Of a DNA stretch of 64,000 nucleotides, positions 9,331 to 17,950 are shown in pieces. The stretch comes from Spartobacteria bacterium (GTDB lineage: Bacteria; Verrucomicrobiota; Verrucomicrobiia; Chthoniobacterales; Chthoniobacteraceae). The notes below the pieces were generated by a model. That model saw only the letters and a program-made list of their open reading frames with translations, was not told the DNA's origin and made no database searches. The position numbers and the translations under genes are program-made. The DNA lies in contig JAJPJG010000017.1 in NCBI GenBank assembly GCA_021324395.1, positions 124,001 to 188,000 of the forward strand. The letters are read 5' to 3'. Positions within the stretch are counted from its first letter, which is position 1. Every line of letters begins with the position of its first letter.

Positions 9331-9630
9331 TCAGTGTTGCGCGACGGGAAGCCAGCCGCGCGAAATGTAATCGCCGAGCGTGAGCGCGAGCAGAATGCCG
9401 AGCCAGAGCAAGCCTGCGCCGGCGGCGAGATGGAGCATTTTTCCGCCCCAGCGAATGTGCATGAAAAAAAGCGCAATGAGCGCGGTCTTGGTCAGCGAGA
9501 TGAGCATGGCGAGCACGAAATTGAGCGGGCCGAGGTCGAGATAAGCAGCGCCGATCGTGAGCAGCAGCAGCACGATCAGCGCGCCGAAGTTTTTAAAATA
9601 AATACGCGGAGAAATAATTTCGTCGCTCAT
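9331..9630 (-). CDS. ctaF: Cytochrome c oxidase subunit IV (small membrane subunit)
   Basis: A 99-residue protein with three hydrophobic helices, matching the prokaryotic cytochrome c oxidase subunit IV family; the segment SLTKTALIALFFMHIRW is characteristic. The ATG overlaps the subunit III stop (ATGA), so the two are translationally coupled. It is the last gene of the minus-strand oxidase block and is followed by tRNA-Asn 119 bases on. Confidence 0.9.
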   Translation of the reverse strand: MSDEIISPRIYFKNFGALIVLLLLTIGAAYLDLGPLNFVLAMLISLTKTALIALFFMHIRWGGKMLHLAAGAGLLWLGILLALTLGDYISRGWLPVAQH

Positions 9631-10277
9631 CAGCGTGCTCCGGCGAGGTAGTAAAGGGGAAACAAAAAGACCCAGACGACATCAACGAAATGCCAGTAGA
9701 GGCCGGCAATCTCGACGGTCATGAATCGTGCGGCGGTGATTTTTTCCAGAAGCACCAGCACTGCGAGCACGAGCATTAGCGCCACTCCGATGAGCACATG
9801 CAGGCTGTGCAGGCCGGTCGTCGCGAAGTAGAGCCAGAAAAACATTTGGGCGCGGTGCGGATCAGCGCCTTCAAATGCAAACGAGCCGCCGGGCACGAGG
9901 TGCTCGGTCCATTCGTGGTGATATTCGAAGCCGTGGATGACGAGAAAACCGGCGCCAAACACTGCGGTGACACCTAGCAGCAAAATACTCATCCAGCGTT
10001 GTCCGAGCCGGACCGCACGCACAGCGAACGCCATCGTGAGGCTGCTGCAAAGGAGCACCGCGGTATCGATTGCACCCGCGAGGACATCGAGGTGATGGCT
10101 CGCCGCGTAAAAAACGTGCGGAAACGAAAAGCGATACACAGCGTAACCTGCGAACAATCCACCGAAGAACATCACTTCCGTCGCGAGAAAAATCCACATG
10201 CCGAGCGTATCGGCGCTGTGTTGTTGCTCGATTTCGTCGAACTGCTCGGCGAGCACGGTGTCTGTCGCGCTATCCAT
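9630..10277 (-). CDS. ctaE: Cytochrome c oxidase subunit III
   Basis: A 215-residue haem-copper oxidase subunit III with five membrane helices. Typical segments are LGMWIFLATEVMFFGGLF near the start, FWLYFATTGLHSLHVLIG in the middle and the terminal LYWHFVDVVWVFLFPLYYL. I prefer ATG 10277; a GTG at 10298 in the same frame is an alternative with a GGAG closer to it. Subunit I lies 59 bases upstream and subunit IV overlaps downstream. Confidence 0.93.
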   Translation of the reverse strand: MDSATDTVLAEQFDEIEQQHSADTLGMWIFLATEVMFFGGLFAGYAVYRFSFPHVFYAASHHLDVLAGAIDTAVLLCSSLTMAFAVRAVRLGQRWMSILLLGVTAVFGAGFLVIHGFEYHHEWTEHLVPGGSFAFEGADPHRAQMFFWLYFATTGLHSLHVLIGVALMLVLAVLVLLEKITAARFMTVEIAGLYWHFVDVVWVFLFPLYYLAGAR

Positions 10278-10336
10278 TCGATTTATGATTCGTGTCACTC
10301 CGTGTTTTAGCGGGTGAAAAGCGTCGCGGAGAAAAC

Positions 10337-11974
10337 CTAAACTGCGCTCGTTTGCTGCATCAATCCCTCCTGCGGTTCCTCCTTGCCCGTGACTGCGTCA
10401 TATGCATACGGCTCCCGCGTGACGACCGGCGTTTTTTCAAAGTTATGCGTCGGCGGCGGCGACGGCGTTTGCCATTCGAGCCCGGTCGCTTCCCACGGAT
10501 TGCCGCTCGCAACGCGTCCCCATTTCAGCGACCACAAAAAATAAAGAAACGGCAGCAGATAACCGACGCCGAGAATCGACGCGCCTGCGGTCGAGAGAAT
10601 GTGGAAAAACTGAAACTCCGGCGGATAGGCGTGATAGCGGCGCGGCATGCCGAGATAGCCGAGAATGAATTGCGGAAAAAACGTCAGATTGAACCCGATG
10701 AACGTAATCATCGCCGCGAGTTTCCCGGCGAATTCCGGATACATGCGGCCCGTGATTTTCGGCCACCAATAGTGCAACCCGCCCATGAATGCCATGACCA
10801 TTCCGCCGACCATGATGTAGTGAAAATGCGCGACAACGAAATACGTGTCGGTCACATGCACATCGACCGCGAGCGCCGCGAGAAACAATCCTGTGAGTCC
10901 GCCGATCGTAAACAATCCGATAAACCCGAGCGCGTAGAGCATGGGCGTCGCGAACGAAATGGAGCCTTTGTGGAGTGTTGCCGTCCAGTTAAACACCTTA
11001 ATCGCCGACGGGATCGACACCATGTAGCTCAAAATCGAAAACATCATGCCGGAGTAAACCGATTGCCCGGCGACGAACATGTGATGTCCCCACACGACGA
11101 ACCCGAGCACCGCGATCGCCATGCTCGCCGCCGCGACATACCCGTAGCCGAAAATCCTCCGCCGCGAAAAACAGGTGATCAACTCGCTCACCACGCCCAT
11201 TCCCGGCAGGATCATGATGTAAACCGCCGGGTGCGAGTAGAACCAAAACAGATGCTGAAACAGCACCGGGTCGCCGCCGATTTTCGGATCGAAAATGCCG
11301 ACGCCCCACACGCGCTCCACGCTCATCAATGCGAGCGTGATCGCCAGCACCGGTGTCGCCAGCACCATGATCAGACTCGTTGCATAGAGCGACCACACCA
11401 ACAGCGGCAGCCTGAACCAGCGCAGCCCCGGCGCGCGCATCTTGTGCACCGTCACCATGAAATTCATCCCCGTGATGATCGACGAAAACCCCGCGACAAA
11501 CACGCCCGCCGCCATCGAGATCACGTGGCTGTTTGAATACGTGCTGCTATACGGCGTGTAAAACGTCCATCCCGTATCGACCCCGCCGTGGATCAGCGAC
11601 CAGAGCGCCAGCACGCCGCCCGCGATGAAAATATACCAGCTCAGCAGATTCAGCCGCGGAAACGCCACATCACGCGCCCCGAGCATCATCGGCAGGATGA
11701 AATTGCCCAGCACCGCCGGGATCGACGGAATCAAAAAAAACCACACCATCAGCACGCCGTGAATCGTGAATAGCTTGTTGTAAGTTTCGCTCGTCACCAG
11801 GTCACCTTGCGGCGTCACCAGCTCGATCCGCATCAACGCCGCCGCCACGCTCGCAATTGCAAAAAAAACGATGATCGTGAGCAGATACAAAATGCCGATC
11901 CGCTTGTGATCGTGCGTCAAAAGCCACGACCGCACTGTGTGCTCAGCAAGGTAGGATTGGGGTTGGAGCTTCAT
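10337..11974 (-). CDS. ctaD: Cytochrome c oxidase subunit I
   Basis: A 545-residue catalytic subunit with about twelve helices. The haem a ligand region ([12 protein letters not shown]), the CuB His-Tyr cross-link motif ([13 protein letters not shown]), the CuB HH pair ([10 protein letters not shown]) and the haem a3 histidine region ([12 protein letters not shown]) are all present. It reduces oxygen and pumps protons together with ctaC, ctaE and ctaF. ATG 11974 ([14 protein letters not shown]) is chosen; the frame extends 69 bases upstream without family-like sequence. The start faces away from ctaC, so the oxidase genes are split into convergent blocks. Confidence 0.95.
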   Translation of the reverse strand: MKLQPQSYLAEHTVRSWLLTHDHKRIGILYLLTIIVFFAIASVAAALMRIELVTPQGDLVTSETYNKLFTIHGVLMVWFFLIPSIPAVLGNFILPMMLGARDVAFPRLNLLSWYIFIAGGVLALWSLIHGGVDTGWTFYTPYSSTYSNSHVISMAAGVFVAGFSSIITGMNFMVTVHKMRAPGLRWFRLPLLVWSLYATSLIMVLATPVLAITLALMSVERVWGVGIFDPKIGGDPVLFQHLFWFYSHPAVYIMILPGMGVVSELITCFSRRRIFGYGYVAAASMAIAVLGFVVWGHHMFVAGQSVYSGMMFSILSYMVSIPSAIKVFNWTATLHKGSISFATPMLYALGFIGLFTIGGLTGLFLAALAVDVHVTDTYFVVAHFHYIMVGGMVMAFMGGLHYWWPKITGRMYPEFAGKLAAMITFIGFNLTFFPQFILGYLGMPRRYHAYPPEFQFFHILSTAGASILGVGYLLPFLYFLWSLKWGRVASGNPWEATGLEWQTPSPPPTHNFEKTPVVTREPYAYDAVTGKEEPQEGLMQQTSAV

Positions 11975-12081
11975 GCGAAAGATCGCCGCTTTTAAAAGTG
12001 AAACGCGCCCCGCTGCGCGCACGCGCGTGGAGACGAACAGCACAATGGAAGAACGAGCGCCGTCTCGGCCCTGTTTACGTT

Positions 12082-12116
12082 CCGCTTTAGAAGCGGGATG
12101 GGACGGAGCCCGTCCC
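12082..12116. repeat. Paired short palindromes at the 3' end of the MbnP-MbnH fusion gene
   Basis: Two adjacent inverted repeats are visible: CCGCTT-tag-AAGCGG (12082-12096) and GGGACGG-agc-CCGTCCC (12100-12116). The stop codon and the last residues of the upstream gene (tail [10 protein letters not shown]) lie within this element. It resembles the GGGACGG...CCGTCCC extragenic repeats I recall from related phyla. No T-tract follows, so a terminator role is uncertain. Confidence 0.6.
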
Positions 12117-13856
12117 TCCAGCGGATGCGCCGGTGAGTGTTTTTAAAAACGCGACCAGGGCGCGCTGGTCAGCTTCGCTGAGGTGCAGGCCGTCGGGCGG
12201 GTGCTTGGCGAGGTTCGGGTCGAGCGTAGAGCTTTGTTTCACGCCGTGATCGTAGTGCGCGACGACTTCCTCGAGTGTGGCGAAACGGCCGTCGTGCATG
12301 TAGGGCGCGGTGAGGGCGACGTTGCGCAGCGACGGCACGGCGAATTTGCCGCGGTCGGCTTCGTCGTGCGTGATGGCGTATCGGCCCGGGTCTCGCGGCG
12401 TGGCATCGAGGCCGTTGTTCGCGAAGCGGTGATTCGTAAAATCCGCGCCGCCGTGGCAGTGGAAACAATCCGCGCCGAATTGCTGTGTGCGCGAATCGTA
12501 TTCGGTGAAAAAAAGCTGAAAGCCGCGCTTCTCCTCATCGCTGAGCTGCGCCTCGCCGCGAAAGGAGCGATCAAATTTTGAATCGCACGAAACGCGTGTG
12601 AGCAAAAACTGCTCGAGCGCGAGTGCGATTTTTTCGGCGGTGATTTTCCCCGGCCCGAACGCGTTTTCGAACAACTGCGGATACTCCGGCGCGGCGCTCA
12701 ATTTCTCCACGATCGCCGGCAGCGTCTCGTGCATTTCGCGCGGATCGGTGATCGGCACACGCACCTGCTCACGCAGCGACGCCGCACGCCCGTCCCAGAA
12801 AAATCGCGTCTTCCACGCGAGGTTAAAAAGCGGCATCGCGTTGCGGGTGCCCGCCGCGCCTTCCGCGCCGAGGCTGTAACGGCGAGGGCTGTCGGTGAAT
12901 GCGTGCGTGTCCTGGTGGCACGATGCGCAAGACTGCGCGCCGTTCACCGAAAGCCGCGGATCGTGGAAAAGTTTTGCGCCGAGCGCGACACCTTCGTTCG
13001 TCAGCGGATTGTCGCGCGGCAAATCGGGAATTGGAAAAACGCGGCTGAACGTCAGCCGATATGGCGTCGCAGTTAACGGCAAGGTTGGTGCGATTGCGGT
13101 TGCGACAGACGTGTGGTTCGGTTCAGCGATTTCCACGAAAGAAAAAGCGTGCTCGATATTTTCGCGAAGCTGATCCGCAATTTTGTCGCCGTCGCGCGAA
13201 TGCGTCGATGTCGCATCGGCGATTTGCAGCCGGTTCGGTGTGTTAAAAACGCGTTCCGCATCGAGCGCCAGCCGCAACGTCCGGTCGCGCACGAGGTCGA
13301 GCGCGACCGGCATCTCGACCGTCATCAATTCGCGATCGTTGGCGATGTGAAACGAGTAGCCGCTTTTTTCCGGGGGCTTGCCGCGCGCGCTCCAGCAACC
13401 TTCGAGCGCGAGAAAAATGTAACCACCCTGCCAGCCCCAGTGCAGGCCGTTGACATCGGGATGCAGCGGCTCGCCCGCGGGAACTTTTGCCGGATCGCGA
13501 TGGTTCAACTCCGGCGCGAGGCCGACGTGAAAACGGATCGCGGTAAATTTTTCCGGCGACGCATTCGCGATGTGCAGCGTGTTGCGTTTTTCCGCCGTGC
13601 TCATGTAGCCGGCGAAGTCACGCGCCTCCCACCAGGAGCCATCTTCGCGGCGCAACGCGATGTCCGAAACCAGGAAATCGAGCCGCGTCACGGAAATCGT
13701 TTCGCCGGATGCGATGGAAAATTCCGCCTGATCGAGCAGCAGCGGCGCACCGCGAAATTGCGGGGCGATTTCCACATCAAGCTGCGAGGCAATCACGTCT
13801 GCACAGCAAAACAGCGCGATAAACAAAACCACACGGCTCGTTTTTGCAAAGCGCAT
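12087..13856 (-). CDS. MbnP-like copper-site domain fused to MbnH/MauG-type diheme enzyme
   Basis: A 589-residue exported protein with two parts. Residues about 25-215 match the MbnP/MopE-type copper protein family, with the segment [16 protein letters not shown] (Trp140, Trp142) at the place where family members carry a tryptophan oxidised to kynurenine. Residues about 265-575 are a diheme cytochrome c peroxidase/MauG-like enzyme with CASCH (310-314), CFHCH (464-468), the conserved FFWDGRA tryptophan (Trp354) and APYMHDGRF near 520. In known systems MbnH is a separate enzyme that modifies MbnP; here both are in one chain. It lies five bases after the YHYH gene and 112 bases before ctaD. The signal peptide covers residues 1-23. 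Confidence 0.85.
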   Translation of the reverse strand: MRFAKTSRVVLFIALFCCADVIASQLDVEIAPQFRGAPLLLDQAEFSIASGETISVTRLDFLVSDIALRREDGSWWEARDFAGYMSTAEKRNTLHIANASPEKFTAIRFHVGLAPELNHRDPAKVPAGEPLHPDVNGLHWGWQGGYIFLALEGCWSARGKPPEKSGYSFHIANDRELMTVEMPVALDLVRDRTLRLALDAERVFNTPNRLQIADATSTHSRDGDKIADQLRENIEHAFSFVEIAEPNHTSVATAIAPTLPLTATPYRLTFSRVFPIPDLPRDNPLTNEGVALGAKLFHDPRLSVNGAQSCASCHQDTHAFTDSPRRYSLGAEGAAGTRNAMPLFNLAWKTRFFWDGRAASLREQVRVPITDPREMHETLPAIVEKLSAAPEYPQLFENAFGPGKITAEKIALALEQFLLTRVSCDSKFDRSFRGEAQLSDEEKRGFQLFFTEYDSRTQQFGADCFHCHGGADFTNHRFANNGLDATPRDPGRYAITHDEADRGKFAVPSLRNVALTAPYMHDGRFATLEEVVAHYDHGVKQSSTLDPNLAKHPPDGLHLSEADQRALVAFLKTLTGASAGGTGSVPSRF

Positions 13857-13861
13857 GACAG

Positions 13862-15697
13862 CTACCGGCTGCGTTTTCTAATCGAGCGAGCGGTAAGCGC
13901 GCTCTGGGTGATGGTAAACGCGTTCGCCTGCGTGTAGCTCGGGCCGCTGGGTTGCCCCTGCGGCGGCTGGAACGTGATCGTGACCGTTTGCGAGCCAGTC
14001 GCAGCCGCACCCGGAATCGTGAGCGTGCCGGTGACGACATACTGACTCGTGTGCACGGGGCTCGTGACGGAAATCGAGCCGACGGTGAAGCTGCTAACAC
14101 CCGCGTTTTGCGGCGGCACGGTCGGTGTCGCGGAACTGTTGATCGTCGCCGTCACGGTAAACGTCGAGCCGCGCGCCCCCGAGGTCGGTGACATCGTGAT
14201 AGTCGCGGTGCCGCTGGTCGTGGTCGTGCCGGTCGTCACCGCGTCGTAGCTCGCGAGCGACATGCGCGTGACGCGATAAAAACGCTTCATCGTCCCGACC
14301 GCGCCGTTGGTTTCCAAAACAGTCGTCTTCGTGCCGGCGGATGCCGTCGCTGTCGTGGTCAACGTCGCATAGCTCGTCGTGAGATCGTTCGTCCCTTCGA
14401 GTTTGTAGACACCGCCTTCCACGCTATTCCAGGCAATGGTGACGTCGTTGCCCGAAGGCGTCGCGGAGTCCATCGTGTCCGCCAGGTCGGGCCCGCCGTC
14501 GAAATAAGTCGTCACCGTTTCACCGATGCTTGTCTGCGTGCTGCCGGTGGGATTGCCGTAAAAGGCGCGGCCAATGTTATAGGGAAAAACGGGCGTGCCG
14601 CTGGTGCTGATCGCGACGAAGTAAGCGTAGGTGCCGTTCGGATATTCCGGCGTCACGCAGTAGCGGCCATTGTATTCGTCGAGATCATAGTCAACGCCCT
14701 GCTGGTATTTTGTCGTGCCGCTTTTCACCAGATCGCCGAGGTAGGCGTAATCCTCCATGTAACGCCCGAGCGGGTAAGTCCCGCTCACAGTCGGCCCGCT
14801 CTGGCTCGCGCTCACGCCGTAAACCCGCTGCGCCCACGCCGGGATCGTGCTGCGAGTGGTCAGCGTGTCCGAGCCGTTCTGACCATTGCGCAATTGATAG
14901 CCGCTGATCATCCGCCGCAAACCGCTGGTCGCATCGAGCGCGCTGCTGTAGCCGTAAGGCCCGTAGATCGGATAGCCGTCGCGCACCCAGCCGAGAATCG
15001 GCGAGTGCTTCGTCACCGTGCTCGTCGATTCCTGATACGAGCCGCTCGCCGCGAGGTAATCGACATGGTCCCCGAGCAGGTAACGCAGCGCGATCGGATC
15101 GGCGTGATAGTGGTGCGTGCCGGTATTTTCCTGATGCGCATAGCCTGGATCGAACGTCACGCTCTCGTTCACATACGCTTCGCGATTCCAGTAGCCCGTG
15201 CCACTGCTGCTCTCGGCGCTACCCGTCCACACATAACCATCACGCGTATCAAACATCGCCACGCCATCGACAAAATAACCGATTGCGCCGAGCGCAGTCA
15301 GCGTCTTCGTAGTCGGCGCGGTCGTGAGCGTCGACGTGCGCGGAAAGCGATACAGCACGTGCTGGTTCACCGGCAGATTCGGAAAGGTCGAAGTGTGTGC
15401 CGAGTTCAAATACCACGGCCCCATGACGTGCGCCGCCAGCCCCGTCGTGCGGATGTAGAGCCACGAACCCGAGTAATACACCTGCTGCACCCCGCAATAT
15501 GCCGGCAGGCTTTGCGTCTGACTGCCATTCGTCCAGGTCGTCACGCTCGTGCCCGCCAGCTTGTTCGCATCCGATGTATAAATCCGCGCGTATTGCGTGG
15601 AGTAAGTCTTCAACCACGCATCGAGCTGCCCATCATAAGCCCTCGCGGCAACCGCCGGCAAAAACAAAACCGCGACGCTAAAGAAAAAGGATTTCAT
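13862..15697 (-). CDS. Exported YHYH-domain protein
   Basis: A 611-residue secreted protein. I chose ATG 15697, which opens a clear signal peptide ending AARA; the frame extends 240 bases upstream but with unlikely sequence. The core, about residues 40-400, is a YHYH-family domain with the name motif as GTHHYHADPIALRYLLGD near residue 200. The later part has EGGVYKLEGTNDL, a short repeat common in surface proteins of this phylum, and a Thr/Ser-rich Ig-like tail. The function of YHYH proteins is unknown. It heads a minus-strand run with the MbnP-MbnH fusion and the oxidase genes, so a link to copper or oxidase biogenesis is possible but inferred. Confidence 0.8.
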   Translation of the reverse strand: MKSFFFSVAVLFLPAVAARAYDGQLDAWLKTYSTQYARIYTSDANKLAGTSVTTWTNGSQTQSLPAYCGVQQVYYSGSWLYIRTTGLAAHVMGPWYLNSAHTSTFPNLPVNQHVLYRFPRTSTLTTAPTTKTLTALGAIGYFVDGVAMFDTRDGYVWTGSAESSSGTGYWNREAYVNESVTFDPGYAHQENTGTHHYHADPIALRYLLGDHVDYLAASGSYQESTSTVTKHSPILGWVRDGYPIYGPYGYSSALDATSGLRRMISGYQLRNGQNGSDTLTTRSTIPAWAQRVYGVSASQSGPTVSGTYPLGRYMEDYAYLGDLVKSGTTKYQQGVDYDLDEYNGRYCVTPEYPNGTYAYFVAISTSGTPVFPYNIGRAFYGNPTGSTQTSIGETVTTYFDGGPDLADTMDSATPSGNDVTIAWNSVEGGVYKLEGTNDLTTSYATLTTTATASAGTKTTVLETNGAVGTMKRFYRVTRMSLASYDAVTTGTTTTSGTATITMSPTSGARGSTFTVTATINSSATPTVPPQNAGVSSFTVGSISVTSPVHTSQYVVTGTLTIPGAAATGSQTVTITFQPPQGQPSGPSYTQANAFTITQSALTARSIRKRSR

Positions 15698-15850
15698 CGG
15701 GAGGAAAAACGTCGCGATTTTCCCTATCCCGAAGCCCGCCGACAACGCAAGAATTGTAAAGGATTGGTAAAAGTTGGATGCGAACAGTCCACTGCCGTAA
15801 ACCGGACTCCGACGCCGGAAAATCGGAACCCGAATAAGCAGAGCGGCTTT

Positions 15851-15862
15851 CTTCAATTGAAG
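15851..15862. promoter_or_regulatory. 12-bp perfect palindrome between divergent genes
   Basis: CTTCAATTGAAG is a perfect palindrome in the 199-base gap between the YHYH gene (-) and a small membrane protein gene (+). It could be an operator, but nothing else supports this and a 12-bp palindrome can occur by chance. Confidence 0.25.
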
Positions 15863-15896
15863 ACCGGCGGTGCTCGCAATAGCATCGGCGAACTCC

Positions 15897-16292
15897 ATGC
15901 GCTCCCCTGCCCTGCAAATTCGCTGGCTGCGACTCATCCTCGGGGCGGTGGCTGTGGAAAGCGGCGCGATTTTGGCGCTGTTTATCGTCGTGGCGATTTT
16001 CGGGCCGCGGGACGCTGCGGCGGCGCAGGCTTACGCGGAAAAAATGGGACGATGGGTTGGGCCGTTGGCGGGAATGGTGCTCTGCTTTTTCGGCGGGTGG
16101 ATCGTGGCACGAAAGGCGACGGGCTCCGAGTTGCTGCACGGATTGTTGTTTGGCACGCTGACGGCGCTGATCGACGTCGCGTTGCTCATCGCGATGCACG
16201 CGCATTTCGAGCCGCTCTTCGTGGTGTCGGATCTGGCGAAAGTAGTCGCGGCAAGCGCCGGCGGAGTGTGCGCGTTTGCGCGGCGACGCTAG
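15897..16292 (+). CDS. Small four-helix membrane protein, unknown function
   Basis: A 131-residue protein with four hydrophobic helices (about residues 11-32, 50-68, 78-98 and 106-125). No family was recognised. ATG 15897 is chosen (MRSPALQIRW), with an upstream start at 15870 possible. It is divergent from the YHYH gene, and its stop overlaps the convergent pyrophosphatase gene by four bases. Confidence 0.65.
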   Translation: MRSPALQIRWLRLILGAVAVESGAILALFIVVAIFGPRDAAAAQAYAEKMGRWVGPLAGMVLCFFGGWIVARKATGSELLHGLLFGTLTALIDVALLIAMHAHFEPLFVVSDLAKVVAASAGGVCAFARRR

Positions 16293-17929
16293 CTTTTCAG
16301 CAGCGACAACAAATGCGGCAGCAGTTGTTTTTTCCGCGATACGACACCGGGTAATTCCCAGAGGTTGTCGTGTTTCATCGGGAAGTCGATTTTTCGCAAA
16401 AACTCCGGGGGCGCGGAGAGGAGCAGCAGGGAATCCTGCGTATTCACGTCGGTGACAAATAGCGCGGAGAAGTAGAGGCCGTGTTTGCCGCGGAATGCGG
16501 AAAGCGCGTCGGCGAGCTCGGTTTCGCGCTCGTAGAATCGCGTGAAATTCATCTCCTCAATCTGTGCGACGGTGAAGCGGACGTTGGCTTCGTCGTATTC
16601 CTTGCAATCGGCGGTGACGACGTGCTCCGCGGTCATCGTGGAAAGCGGCGAGCCGACGGAGAAGATCTGCTCGGCGAGTATGGACGGCTCAATGTCGGCG
16701 ATGTCGGCGAGAAGTTGCGCGACGCGGCAATCGGTCGGCGTCGTGGTGGGCGAAGTGAGGTTGAGCGTGTCGGAGATGAGTCCGGCCATGAGCAAGCCTG
16801 CGATATCGCGCGGGATCGACACGCGCATTTGCTCGTAACAAAGCGCGACGATCGTGCTCGTGGAGCCGACGGGATAATTCCAAAAGTGAATGGGCGACGC
16901 CGTGGAAAAGCCGCCGAGCCTGTGGTGATCGAGCACTTCGATGATCGGCAGTTTGTCCGCGCCGGCAACGGCCTGCGAAAGCTCGTTGTGATCGACGAGG
17001 ATCAACTGGCGCGGAACCGGTTTGATGAAATCGCTTTTTGACAATATGCCGACCAGTGCGCCGTGGTCGTCGAGGATCGGAAATACGAACGCGTGCGATG
17101 TGGCGGCGATCTCGCGCGCGTCGGCGAGCGAGGTCTCGGGTTTGAATGTCTTCAGCTCCGAGCTGAGCATGCGCTCGACCTTGATCGCGCCGCGCGAAAG
17201 CAGCACCGATGTCGCCGTGTCTTGCGGCGAGCTGATAAGCGTGACGCCGGCGCGCTTCGCGCCTTCGCGGACTCGGTCGGTCGCGGAAAGGCCGCCCGTG
17301 ATGACGATCGCGCGCACGCCGTCGGCGATGGCGTTGAGCTGGATTTGTTCGCGGTCGCCGACGAGCAGGATCATGTTTTGCCCGCGCAGTTTTTCGAGCC
17401 GCTTCGTAAACGAGTCGGTCTGCATCGCCGCGATGACTAGGACGAATTTCTCGATGGCGTCGCTTTTTTCACCGCTGATGATTTTGCCACCGAAGCTCTC
17501 AACGATGTCCGCGAGTGTCGCGGTGACGGTGCGCGCTGCGAGCGCTTCATCGCGCGGCGGGAAGAGGTAGTGGTTGACCTTGAACGTCGAGAGCAGGCCG
17601 AGGCAGCGGTTGTCCGCATCGACGACCGGCAGACCGCGCAGGCGATTGCGCTCGATGATTTGCACCGCGTCGTAAATCACGGAATCGGCGCGCACGGAAA
17701 TCACTTCGCGCTGCATTACGTCGACCACGCGCGGCGAGACGTCGTTGATGAAGGCGGGCGCATCGACGCCGAATTTTGCGAGAACGAAATCGATGCGCTC
17801 GTTCGTATTGCCGGCGCGCGCAGCGATCACGTCGGGCACGCCGCTCAGGGTCTTCAAGCGCGCGTAACCGATCGCCGCGCAGATCGAATCCATGTCGGGA
17901 TTCTTATGGCCGATGACGATGGTTTGCAT
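16289..17929 (-). CDS. CBS-DRTGG-type family II (manganese-dependent) inorganic pyrophosphatase
   Basis: A 546-residue DHH-family phosphoesterase. The N-terminal GHKNPDMDSICAA is the family II pyrophosphatase metal motif. It is followed by a first CBS domain (about 65-120), a DRTGG-like domain (about 150-245), a second CBS domain (about 250-305), the remaining DHH motifs (LVDHNE, LDHHRL) and a DHHA2 domain. CBS-containing family II enzymes hydrolyse pyrophosphate to phosphate and are regulated by adenine nucleotides through the CBS pair. A family I pyrophosphatase is also encoded at 34762-35280. The start is ATG 17929, directly at the DHH domain. Confidence 0.92.
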   Translation of the reverse strand: MQTIVIGHKNPDMDSICAAIGYARLKTLSGVPDVIAARAGNTNERIDFVLAKFGVDAPAFINDVSPRVVDVMQREVISVRADSVIYDAVQIIERNRLRGLPVVDADNRCLGLLSTFKVNHYLFPPRDEALAARTVTATLADIVESFGGKIISGEKSDAIEKFVLVIAAMQTDSFTKRLEKLRGQNMILLVGDREQIQLNAIADGVRAIVITGGLSATDRVREGAKRAGVTLISSPQDTATSVLLSRGAIKVERMLSSELKTFKPETSLADAREIAATSHAFVFPILDDHGALVGILSKSDFIKPVPRQLILVDHNELSQAVAGADKLPIIEVLDHHRLGGFSTASPIHFWNYPVGSTSTIVALCYEQMRVSIPRDIAGLLMAGLISDTLNLTSPTTTPTDCRVAQLLADIADIEPSILAEQIFSVGSPLSTMTAEHVVTADCKEYDEANVRFTVAQIEEMNFTRFYERETELADALSAFRGKHGLYFSALFVTDVNTQDSLLLLSAPPEFLRKIDFPMKHDNLWELPGVVSRKKQLLPHLLSLLKS

Positions 17930-17950
17930 CTCGCGCCCGCCGTGCGGTGG

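Noticed and set aside
10292-11536. 414-residue plus-strand frame opposite ctaD
   Set aside because: His/Arg-rich antisense shadow of the conserved oxidase subunit I.
14894-16354. 486-residue plus-strand frame opposite the YHYH gene and running on
   Set aside because: Arg-rich; crosses the start of one gene and another frame of the small membrane gene.
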